From the NCBI GenBank assembly GCA_942492625.1, contig CALOFM010000006.1, positions 11,181 through 75,180 of the forward strand: a stretch of 64,000 nucleotides of DNA, given 5' to 3'. Of this stretch, positions 20,503-29,689 are shown piece by piece. Positions within the stretch are counted from its first letter, which is position 1. Each line of letters starts with the position of its first letter. The position numbers and the translations under genes are program-made. The DNA comes from Thiosymbion sp942492625 (GTDB lineage: Bacteria > Pseudomonadota > Gammaproteobacteria > Chromatiales > Chromatiaceae). The notes beneath the pieces are model-generated. The model ran no database searches and had not been told where the DNA came from. It saw nothing but the letters and a program-made list of their open reading frames with translations.

Positions 20503-20640
20503 TCACATGATGCTTGCACCGCGCTCCGGCTCGTTGTAGATCGAGACCACTTCAGCTTTCTCCTGCAGCGCCGCCCACGCGCAAACCGCCGCAATCACAG
20601 CATCGATCTTGTGGGGGCTGTCCTTGATGGCCTCGGGTTT
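20503..20640 (-). pseudogene. possible C-terminal fragment of a phage terminase large subunit
   Basis: The reverse strand encodes KPEAIKDSPHKIDAVIAAVC and ends YNEPERGASIM. Lys-Ile-Asp followed by an Ala-rich helix, and a final Tyr-x-x-x-x-Arg-Gly stretch, resemble the ends of large terminase subunits. Only about 45 residues remain, so this is a weak call. It would fit a decayed prophage or satellite at the tRNA site. Confidence 0.3.
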
Positions 20641-20686
20641 CACCAGGGCTCGGGCTTCTGTAACCCGAGCGGCCGCTACTTCCTTT

Positions 20687-21772
20687 TTAGTTGCGGACTC
20701 TCGTTCGCGCGGCGACGAGGTAGGGGCGATTGATGTACGCATCGTGGATCCATACGTACCCAGTGGCCAATCGCTCTGCGCCGAGATAGTCGGATACCTC
20801 TTTGCAGGTCGGGTACTGCACCAAGGTGTCCTGCTTACCGCACATGACGATAAGCTCGATCCCCGAGCTATCTTGCTTAAACAAGTCGCGATCGATTGCC
20901 ACTCGTGGCGGCTCCTCGGATAACCCCACCAGCTGGATGGCAGATAGAAAGGGTTCCGGTGTGCTGTACTTCAGGCATTTGATTTCCTCCTGGGATGGCA
21001 CGTTGCCAGCCAGCCTTCCATCAGTCCTCGTGAAGAACAGACTCGCCCAGATATCGTCAGGTACCGCTGCCACGTAGGTTCCACGTTGTTTATCGGTCAT
21101 ATCCGTTAGGTCGTCGAGCAGGTCAAATATGCTCTGATCGAGATTCCACACTATGGGATCTTCACCCGCGGCGGTCTCCGGGACGGCCGGGGCGAGCATA
21201 TTGATGACTTCGATCCCGTACAGAACATTCATGCCGAATCCTTGCTCAGCCAGGAGGAGCTGCTCTGCGGCCATAACGATGCCCGCACCCTGGGAGTGGG
21301 CAAATAGGGCGATCGGAACAATGCTCTCGCTGTAGTATTCCTCTAGCACCTGCAGGAACATCTCGGCCAAGTTCTGCTGCGTTATGGCTCCATAACTGCC
21401 AGCTCTGCTTTTTTCCGTCCGGAAGTCGGCGCGACCCTTGCCGGCTGTGTTTATCGCAGCAACTTCAACTACGTCCGCGTGTATAGCAAGGACGGCCGAG
21501 GCGAAGTCCGCTGCTGTATTGGCGTTATGCCCATAACCAGGCATTGCCAACACGCGAACCTCATCACCGCGAGCTTCCGCCTCACGACGCGTCCACCGAA
21601 GGAGCTCGACCTCGGCCATCTCCGGCTTCCCGTCGAAGACAGATGTGAAAGAGACACCCAAGATCTCGCTCGGCTCGTTCACGCAGGACCCGAACTGGCT
21701 AAGTGCCACGCTCGGATAGACCAAGATTCCCAGGAATAAGAAGCCCAAGAGTCCCATTGCTTTTGTTTTCAT
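20687..21772 (-). CDS. secreted alpha/beta hydrolase
   Basis: A 361-residue protein with a signal peptide (MGLLGFLFLGILVYPSVALS). The nucleophile elbow FAHSQGAGIVMA holds Ser160, and a likely acid/His pair lies further on (for example Asp in GKQDTLVQYP and His in YVWIHDAY). This is the lipase/esterase-like fold; I cannot name the substrate. Ribosome site GAGGA lies seven bases before the ATG. It is intact, unlike its neighbours, and sits alone inside the accessory region. The C-terminal codons overlap a remnant of a different gene. Confidence 0.72.
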   Translation of the reverse strand: MKTKAMGLLGFLFLGILVYPSVALSQFGSCVNEPSEILGVSFTSVFDGKPEMAEVELLRWTRREAEARGDEVRVLAMPGYGHNANTAADFASAVLAIHADVVEVAAINTAGKGRADFRTEKSRAGSYGAITQQNLAEMFLQVLEEYYSESIVPIALFAHSQGAGIVMAAEQLLLAEQGFGMNVLYGIEVINMLAPAVPETAAGEDPIVWNLDQSIFDLLDDLTDMTDKQRGTYVAAVPDDIWASLFFTRTDGRLAGNVPSQEEIKCLKYSTPEPFLSAIQLVGLSEEPPRVAIDRDLFKQDSSGIELIVMCGKQDTLVQYPTCKEVSDYLGAERLATGYVWIHDAYINRPYLVAARTRVRN

Positions 21773-21931
21773 GAATTATTCCTCATTCAATACGCGAGAT
21801 AATGATTTACCCCGCAAGAAAGCTGAACCAAGAGAGGTGTAGCGACCTGCCGCGGATTAACGTGATGCGCGTGTACGCGCTGCTTGTCTTCGATTCCCTG
21901 AGCAAGTCCCGCGCTAACCATCAGTGCTGCT

Positions 21932-22096
21932 CTAGACAGTCCAGCCCATGACCTCGTCCAGGGGTGCGGTCAGGTGCAAACACAGCAGATAACTGTGTCC
22001 GTGCAGGCGCCGTGACCGGTGTCCCGTGGGGAGGATCGACACCCGTCTCGCCGCCTCGAAAGACGCAGCCGCCACGTGGAAGATTCGATCGGTCAT
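21932..22096 (-). pseudogene. N-terminal fragment of a 6-pyruvoyl-tetrahydropterin synthase/QueD-type protein
   Basis: A 54-residue piece begins MTDRIFHVAAASFEAARRVS and contains TGHRSRRLHGHSYLL, which carries the zinc-binding HGH of the PTPS/QueD family. It stops at TAG just after EVMGWTV, where the full protein would continue with Asp-Phe and the rest of the barrel. Only the first zinc ligands remain, so it cannot be active. Confidence 0.6.
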
Positions 22097-22108
22097 GACA
22101 GAAATCGC

Positions 22109-22309
22109 CTAAAGGCTGCCCGTAACTTGCGCCAGCAGAAAGTAACCTCCCGCGAGGGCAATGAGCGCACCCGACAACCGAACAAACAGGGCCCCCGCCG
22201 ACCAGCTCAAGAGCAGGCCGATGCCAAATACTCAGATGAACAGAGACAGTATCATATATTCTCCGCAATCACTCTCGGTCAGGCCAGTGTCAGCAACCTT
22301 GAGATCCAT
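22109..22309 (-). pseudogene. fragment of a membrane protein
   Basis: Reading on the reverse strand gives MDLKVADTGLTESDCGEYMI, then a TGA, then one to two hydrophobic spans (VFGIGLLLSWSAGALFVRLS and LIALAGGYFLLAQV) in the same frame. It ends just before the PTPS-like fragment. The family is not recognisable. An in-frame stop and the short length suggest a remnant; it may once have been cotranscribed with the PTPS-like gene. Confidence 0.4.
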
Positions 22310-22392
22310 TGCAAAGAAACTCGGCGTCTTGCTGATGCGCGGGCTGCTCGGCCCCGCACCAGCATGACCGCGCCAATTCCGAGAGTTTCTTC

Positions 22393-22699
22393 GTGACCTT
22401 GCGTTCATCCGATGGCCGGGAGAACACGCATTGGGGAGTTGGCTTACAGAAGGCCATCGAGAGGGCATCGGTCGCTCGCGGGGACCGGGTCTCACTTGAG
22501 CGCTTGGGAAAAGGAGTCGGTGGAGGTTAATCGCCCGGTCCTGGATGCGCAAGGGGAGGTGTCGTACAGAAAAGCGCAGGTCGTAGAACGTCGCGTTTGG
22601 CGCGTTCGTGTGCTCGATAACACCCGGGATGTTTCGCCGGATGCGCAAGCGCGGGATCGGTCATCGCCATCGGTTTCCAGGTTCGGTCGGGGGCGTTAG
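22393..22699 (+). pseudogene. relaxase/conjugative-primase fragment with frameshift
   Basis: The first frame reads VTLRSSDGRENTHWGVGLQK, then RVSLERLGK, and ends at a TAA. One frame over it continues ESVEVNRPVLDAQGEVSYRK and VVERRVWRV. Together they match the conserved segment (WGV-L-A-GD-V-L-GK-P-V) often found in C-terminal parts of plasmid and ICE relaxases or TraC-type primases. It is a broken remnant of a conjugative element. Confidence 0.55.
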
Positions 22700-22916
22700 A
22701 GTTTCTCTCCTGGCCCTCTGCGGAGCCACCCCGTTCTTGGCAATATCGGGAAGGCGTTCGATGAGCGGCATTGGCTTTCGCCGACCTCCATTACCCACTC
22801 CTTCCCCGGCGAGTTCTTAGGGGTCAACTTCCACGATCCATCGGCGAACGGGAGGGTGGTCTTAACTGGTGCCGCTCGCGTACCATTGCCGAGATTAAGT
22901 CGCAAAGGATGCGCCG

Positions 22917-24636
22917 ATGACCGATCGGACGAGCGAGCCTGGCCCCGACGCGCCACAGCTGTTCATCAGCTACAACTCCCGCGACCACGACACCGTCGTC
23001 GCCGTGCGCTAGCGCCTGCGGGAGCGGGGTATCGCGAGCTTTCTCGACCGCGAGCAGCTGATCAAAGGCCTTCCCTGGCCACAGGCTTTGGAACAGGCAT
23101 TGGCGCAGGCATCGGCGGTCGCCGTGTTCCTTGGCCGACTCGACCTCGGAATCTGGCAAAAGCGGGAGATGGGCTATGCCCTCGATCCCCAGGCCCGTGA
23201 AGAAAGCGCGGGCGCGCCCTTTCCCGTCGTCCCGGTTCTGCTGCCCGGGTCCGACCCGACCTCCGGGTTCCTGTTCCTCAACACCTGGGTCGATCTACGC
23301 GAGGACCTCCCGAATCCTCAAGAGATCGACGGCATCGTCAACGCCATTGGCGGCGAAGCCCGGCACCGGGCGGGCGAGACCCGTGTCGACCTGCTTCCCT
23401 ATCGCGGCAGGTGTTCCGCGAGCAGGACGCCGCTTTCTTCTGCGGCCGCGAGACCTCCACCGAACAGCTCCGAAAAGCGGTGCTCAGCGGCAATCTGGTC
23501 ACAGTCATCGGCCCCTCAGGCAGCGGCAAGTCCTCGGTGGTCCAGGCCGGCCTGCTACCCGAGTTGCGCAAGCAGCGGCCGCCGGCCGCGACCTGGGATG
23601 CGGTGATCTTCACACCCGGGGACCGCCCCTACCGGCGCCTGGCCGATGCGCTGATTCAGCTTCTCGAGCCCAGCTTCAGCGAGATAGACCAGGAGATCGA
23701 GGCAACCAAGCTCGGAAAGGCCCTGGAACGCACCCGCCTCACCGTCGTCGTCACGTTGCGGGCCGCGTTCTACGGTCATGCCCTCAAGCTGAGACGGGCG
23801 TTCAGCGATCGCATCTAGCGGGGGTTGGTCAACGTCGGTCCCATGACGCGCTAAGAGCTCGCGCGCAGCATACGGGACCCTGCCTCGCGGGTCGGCTTGC
23901 GCGTCGAGCCCGGCCTGGAGGCCAAAATCCTCGACGACGTGGCCGATCAGCCCGGCAATCTGCCCCTTCTGGAGTTCGCCCTCACCGAGCTGTGGGCTTA
24001 GCGGCAAGGTGGCCCACGAAACCCTGGTCAGAGGCTGGGAGCGGCTGCGCCTTCATCGAGGGAAGCCTGAACACCCAAGCGCAGGAGCAGAAAGCGTTTG
24101 TGCGAAGACACCGAAACTTGCTTTGGGGTTTGACTGGCGGCCTATTGACGTCCCCTTAGATCGTGGGCTTTGCGCTCTTTCAATGGGACAGGGCAGAGAC
24201 CCAAACGGAACTTGCTAACCAGGAAAAGGCAATTGCCGAAGCCCAGACGAATATGGCGCGCGAAGCGCAGTCAGTGGCAGAACGGCAGGCCCGGCTGATG
24301 AATAAAGGCGCCTATAACGCCCAACTGGCGCGGGTTAAGGGCCTGTGGCAACACCATCCGGCGCATGCCCTGAGATCGTTAAACGAAACCAATCAGTGTC
24401 CAATCGACCTCTGCGAGCTCACTTGGGGATTCTTTTGCCGTCTTTGCAAGCGAGGTGGAGTCACTGATCAGACCAGCAAGCTGCGGGATGTCGAGAGCGG
24501 GCAGGTGCTCACCACCCTTCAGGGACACACTAGCGGGGTTAGCTCCGTGGCCTTCGCCCCCGACGGGCATACCCTGGCCTCGACCAGCTTTGATAACACC
24601 ATCAAGCAGTGGGACGCCGCGAGGCGGCAGGAATGA
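22917..24636 (+). pseudogene. decayed TIR-nSTAND-WD40 protein
   Basis: A good ribosome site (AAGGA) precedes the ATG. A TIR domain comes first: QLFISYNSRDHDTVVAVR, a TAG, then RLRERGIASFLDREQL and VAVFLGRLDLGIWQKRE. The frame shifts near 23410 into an nSTAND1-type NTPase: AAFFCGRETSTEQLRKA and the P-loop IGPSGSGKSSVVQAGLLPEL. Part of the NTPase is missing, further stops occur near 23818, 23853 and 24000, and pieces such as LDDVADQPGNLPLLEF and HETLVRGWERLR remain. The end is a coiled-coil-like linker and one WD40 repeat (GHTSGVSSVAFAPDGHTLAS). Intact homologues are STAND-type immune or regulatory ATPases; this copy is dead. Confidence 0.75.
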
Positions 24637-25249
24637 GATGTCGGCCAAGAGGAAGGCCATTGAGTGATTTCAGGTAGACTAAACGTTTGCCTTGCCTGAT
24701 CACCCCAAACCGCCCGGTTCAATCAGATAACACCCTCGACAGGGCGTTCACCGTCGCCCACGCGGTTCGAAAAAACGAGGGTTCATCTAAACCAGCGCCC
24801 GGTGGCATCCAAGGGCAATCTGTGGCGGTTTGATTGGTATAGAAAACCGGTTGATCGAAACAAAGTCTGATTTTCGTGCCCGGAGGCGGCGTTGCTAAAC
24901 TTCGGGTAAGAAACTTTAGAGTAAAGAAGTGAAGGGATGCTGCGGCGGCGCACCGATCTACTATTGTTAGCTATAGAACCCATGCTACGTGTGTGTGTAG
25001 GGTGATCGTGGGCGCGCATTCGCGCGTTCATTCATTAACGGAGCGCACAGTAATGCCAGAAAGTGTCTATACTCGGCAAATACCGGATTTCGGTTTCCCA
25101 ATTCGCGATGATCTGGAAATTCTCCGTCAGCAGGGAGCGTAGCTGCGGTACGTATGAATCGCAACGGTGTCCGGCTCTCAATCCTACGGTCCGAATGAGC
25201 TACCGACCTGGAAAGCACCGGTAACTGCATTCAGGCAGCGTGTCGTTTT
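24637..25249 (+). other. no recognisable gene
   Basis: Between the WD40 remnant and the transposase remnant I see no reading frame with family motifs. Composition is mixed and all frames are short. It probably holds the lost ends of the flanking genes and an insertion-sequence boundary, but no terminal repeat could be identified. Confidence 0.4.
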
Positions 25250-26278
25250 CGCAGGCCAATTTGGCCACTTTGGTAGCGAGCGCCGGTAGGGCCTTAGAAC
25301 CTGCCTCGAAAAAAAGGCCAAAGCCACGATTCCCGCGCTGATGCGCCAAGCCGACGCCGTGCTCCCCGATCGGCTCGCCGGCGTTCCCGGCCTCGGAGAT
25401 CGCCCAATCCGTGCGATCGACGGCACCTACCAGCATGAGAGCATCCACTATCGGCGCCGAACACCGAGCGAGGGCGGCAAGGACAACCCCAAGGGACATG
25501 CCCTGCTGAGCTTCCTCAACCTGCGCCTCGGGTTGGCCGAGGACGTTCACGTCGATACCCGCGGCCGCGCCGAAACGAAGCTGCTGCGCGACTACGATCA
25601 AGGCGAGCATGCCCTCACGCGGGAGAAGAACGGCCTTTGGCTTGTCGACCGTGCTTTCATCGATGCCGGCTTCCGGGATGCGAAGAAGCGCCGACTCGGC
25701 GTGACGATCATCACGCGTATGAAAAGCAATCTGCGTGTCGATTCCACCGAAGGCGCACCGGTGGCCGACGACCCGGTCAACGAATGGGTCGAACGCGACC
25801 TGCGCGTCACCCTTTCAAGCTCCCGCAAGCTGTGGCGGATCGTCACCTTTCGTACGCGCAGCGGTTGGCCGATCGAGTTCCTCACTAACGACTTCGATCT
25901 GCAACCCGGCTTCTACTGCGCTCTATCAGCGCGAGATACGCCCTATTTTGATGGCGTACCTATGAGACAAGGCGGACACCGTTGGCCAGATGGAAAATAG
26001 AGTTCTTTTTCAGATGGATATAGCAAGATCTCCCGGTTAAAACCTTCTGCGGCACCTCCGCCAACCCAGTAAAGACACAAATCTGGATTGCCATGGTCGC
26101 TTACCTCGTCCTGGCCATTCTGCAGCAGCGTTATCGCCTGGATACGAGCCTTTCCGAGTCATTGCACTTTTTGGAGGTCAATCTCTTTGCTCGGAAATCG
26201 CTGATTTCTATCTTCCAATCCAACGCGCGGGCTTCTCGCCAGGGATTCGACAAGCAACTGAAGTCGTTCGATTTTTGA
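25250..26278 (+). mobile_element. IS4-family transposase remnants
   Basis: From about 25255 to 25930 the frame encodes a DDE transposase core: IRAIDGTYQHESIHYRR (first Asp), GLWLVDRAFIDAGFRDAKK (second Asp), then RMKSNLRVDSTEG and FLTNDFDLQPG. The frame is then lost. Near 26004-26278 a second piece, EFFFRWI then a TAG, then FCGTSANPVKTQIWIAMVAY, matches the C-terminal catalytic-Glu region and tail of IS4-type transposases. It may belong to a different IS4 subgroup, so the remnant could be chimeric. No intact ends or target duplication were found. Confidence 0.7.
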
Positions 26279-26620
26279 GTCACGCCATTGCTTGGAAACC
26301 GAGTCAAAAACCGCGCCAAATCTTGGCCGCTTTTCTTGCCAATATTACACTATTGAGCACGCGGTATATTCTAACCCGTTAATTCTATCGAGTTCTAAAC
26401 CGGACAGCAGTGAGCCCGGATGAAACGTGTAGACAGGCAAATCGCCGCATAGATTAGTATTTCCATAACTGCCGGGCTTAGAGCGGTTGACCGGCACAAC
26501 ATTTCTACTCTTTACTGGCATTGCCAAGTGGCTTTGTATTTCCAAATACTTTTGCGACGCGGCTGTGCTGAGTGGTGTTGAAACGCCGATATTTGGTATT
26601 TGCAATGGGAGCAGATAGCT
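26279..26620 (+). other. upstream region of the multicopper oxidase gene
   Basis: About 340 bases without a gene. It is AT-richer than the downstream cluster. The oxidase ribosome site GGGAG is at its end, nine bases before the ATG at 26621. I could not fix a promoter with confidence. Confidence 0.4.
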
Positions 26621-29211
26621 ATGCGCGAAGATAGACGTAATTTCTTGAAATCATCCTCGGTCATGGTCGCTGCAGCGGCGGTATGGACGACAGCAGGCGC
26701 CGGCAGTAACTCCTCAGTGTCGAAAGAAATGGGACGTCGGTTGTCGTATTTGACGCCGCCGAGCGGTTCACCCCCCGATTTGCTGGCACGCCCGAGTCCT
26801 CCCGTCACGCCGTTTGCGAACCTCACGCTTGAGGAATTCCGGCCACCGCTCGCACGGCCTCTGTTCGAGATCTCGGAGGCGGAAGGGCAGGGCCTCAATG
26901 ACGAACAATGGTTCGAACTCTTCCGGGAGCGGTTTCTGGAGGTTGCGCGCCGTTTGCGCACCGATGGGTTCTTGCTGCCCGGACCCTGGACCGTGCGTGG
27001 CGAAGAATTCGAGCCCGTCACCGGAAGCGAAGCCATTCGCATTGAAATCGGTGACTTGCCCGATCCGGAATCGCATCAACGCTTCTTCGAGTTTCGGCCG
27101 CGGAAGGTCTACATCAATCGCGAGGTGGAATTCCTCTGGCAGTTCCATGAACAATACGGCGAAAATTCGTACAGTTGGGGATATCACAACATTCATTTCG
27201 ACCCGGAGACGAATACTTTCCGAGCGACGCGGCCGTGTTCGCCGGGGCCTACCTTCCATGCAATCTACGGGGAGCCGATCCTCGTTCGCCGCATCAACGA
27301 TCTGCCGGAAATAGGCAACCAGGAAGGCCATGCGAGACTGGTATTCGCATTGCCGTCATCGACATCGCACCTGCACAACGCCCACACGGCCACAGAAAGC
27401 GATGGCTTTCCGAGTGACTGGATCAATCCCGGCGAGTACTGGGACCATCACTACGCCAACTTCCCGTCCGGGAACGACGACCGCGAGAAGCTATCGACCC
27501 TGTGGTACCACGATCACCGCATGGATTTCACCGCCTCCAACGTCTATGCGGGCCTCGACGGGTTCTACCTGTTGTTCGACGAGCAGGACGCCCACAACGC
27601 CGACGCGCCCGACCGCGAAAAGATGGGTCCCCATGAGTCCAGGGACCGCGATAGCTGGTGGCTGCCTAGCCACGACTACGACATTCCGCTGATCTTCCAC
27701 GACCTGCTGTTTGCACAGGAAAAGGACGGCGAGGCCGTGGCCTTTTCTCGGGAACAGACCACGCGCTGGACCTTCGAGAGCAAGCAGGATTGGGACGACT
27801 ACGCCGGCAGCGACCGGGGCGACCTGACCTCCGAGGGCGTGCGAAAGGCAATTGTATTCAAAGGGTTTTCCTGTGCGGGGGCGACCTATGAACCCTCGCC
27901 GCAGATGATCTTCGACGGCTTCAACACCGACGGCATCATCGGTGACCGTTGGACCGTCAATCGGCGCATCCAGCCGAGCCTGGAAGTCGAGCCGCGCAAA
28001 TACCGGCTACGCCTGCTCAATGGGGGGCCATCGCGTTTCTACGAGTTCTTCCTGCATGCGAAGGATGCGCCCGCCGACACCTATCGGACCTATACCAAGC
28101 TAGGCAAGGCCGAGCCGACGACGGAATTGGACCACCCGTTTATCGTCATTTGCGGCGATGGCAACTTCCAGCCGAATCCGGTGCTGGCGCATAGCGTCTA
28201 TCTCGGCGTGGCCCAGCGGGTCGATGTGATCATCGATTTCTCGCAATTCGAAGGGTCGCAGGTCTACCTGGTGAACCGCCTGGAGCAGGAAAACGGGCGC
28301 GGTCCGACCGAACGCAAGATCGACCCGAAAGACTTCGCGTCGGACAATGACTTCTACCGGGCGAACGCCTTCATCGAGTTCAAGGTCGGCAACAAGAAGC
28401 AACAGAACGAGCCGGCAATGGCCACGGGTCCCCGCGAAGTGGCGAGTCCCGTGACCGTGATCCAAGCGCATTTCCCCTGCTGTTCCGCGAATTTCCGCCC
28501 ATCGATTTCAGCGAGGTGAAGCGCGAGCGTCTCTGGGAGTTCGACTATGACGGCGGTCTGTCGCATGTCTTCAAGATGGAGGGCTACAAGGGCCCGGATG
28601 CGTACGATGACAAAGACAAAGGCCTCAGTGGTGCCTTCAGGGAGCACCTCGAGCGCGTCTTCGAGGAACGCAGGAGCCGCAAGGACACTCCTGGCGACCA
28701 GGATCTGCAAAGCAAAGATCTCAAAGCGCTCGATATGAAAATGCTCGATAAGGTCGAAGCGCTTATCTCCGAGCTTGACCGACGGTCGCAAAAACAGCTG
28801 ATGGACGCCCTGTTGCGCGGCAACTACGGGCGTATGAAGTTCCGCAGCGATGCCTATTTCCGCCGGTGGGTAGAGATCTTTGCGTATTTCGGTCTGGGCG
28901 AACCTAAGGTTGACCGCTTCTTGGGCGGGGCGCGGCGCGATGTGGCGGTGCTGATGCCAAATACGGAAGTCACGGTATTCGCCCGCTGGAAGGACTTCAT
29001 GGGCAAGCACGTTATGCATTGCCACAACGTCGTCCACGAGGATCATGCAATGATGATCCGGTGGGACATCGTTCCCCAGGGCCATGGCTTCGATACGCCA
29101 AAGCACACCGACGACATCCCTCAGAGCCTGGGAGACCCGGTGGAGTCCGAACGAAAGGAGCATATTGAAAGTCATCCAGCCGGCGGCGCTCATCAGCCGG
29201 ACGACAGCTAG
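26621..29211 (+). CDS. Tat-exported multicopper oxidase, frameshifted
   Basis: About 863 residues when one frameshift is repaired. The Tat signal REDRRNFLKSSSVMVAAAAV opens it. Copper motifs of domain 1 are HLHNAHTATESDGFP (His250, His252) and LWYHDHRMDFTASNVYAG (His297, His299). Domain 2 has SLEVEPRKYRLRLLNGG, close to the CotA/bilirubin-oxidase type. The end holds MHCHNVVHEDHAMMIRWDI, the type 1/type 3 copper motif. The frame is lost at a run of four C at 28474-28477; five C would join the halves (HFPLLFREF). The usual HPxHxH motif of domain 3 is not visible; instead about 90 charged, helical-looking residues occupy that place. Periplasmic oxidation of a metal or organic substrate is the likely role. 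SCO and cytochrome genes follow. Confidence 0.85.
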
Positions 29212-29245
29212 GAACTTCCATCAGCAGACTCCAGGGTAAGCCGAA

Positions 29246-29661
29246 ATGACAATACCATTTGCTTCTGTCGGCGCGGCGGTCGGCGCACGCCTCAATCGCC
29301 GCTCGATTCCGAACGTCCCGGTGCTGTCCCACGACGGGGCCGAGCATCGCTTCTATGAGGATCTGGTGCGTGACCAAACCGTCATAATCCATTTCATGTC
29401 CATCGAGGCATTCACGAGGTGGATGGCGCGCGTAAGTTGGTCCGGCGTGCCGATCTACTGGGCTTGGCGCCTGCCAAGGCGGTGATGGACTGCTCGATGG
29501 GACTGATGCGCTACGGCAACGAGGCCCTCGACATCTGGGGCGGCGTTCCCGCCAGGGCCACCGCGAAGGATATTGCCGCACGTCTTTCCTGGGTACGTCA
29601 GTCCGACTCGCCCCAGAATTATCCGCGACCCCGGCGCCGGGGCCAATCAGGAAGGCTCTAG
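29246..29661 (+). pseudogene. SCO1/SenC-family remnant lacking the copper-binding cysteines
   Basis: The N-terminal part, IPNVPVLSHDGAEHRFYEDL and TVIIHFMSI, matches the start of SCO proteins. The family then has a CxxxC motif, which is absent. After about 29405, in another frame, the C-terminal part is readable (DCSMGLMRYGNEALDIWGG, ATAKDIAARLSWV), equivalent to the end of SCO domains. A large internal deletion plus a frameshift explains this. It lies 34 bases after the oxidase gene, so it was once part of the same operon. Confidence 0.6.
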
Positions 29662-29689
29662 ATCGATTTTCATTCCGAAGGAGTGTCTC

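Noticed and set aside
22232..22648. A 138-codon reverse frame as a real gene
   Set aside because: Only its last 30 residues look like a coherent membrane-protein fragment; the rest is antisense to the relaxase-like remnant.
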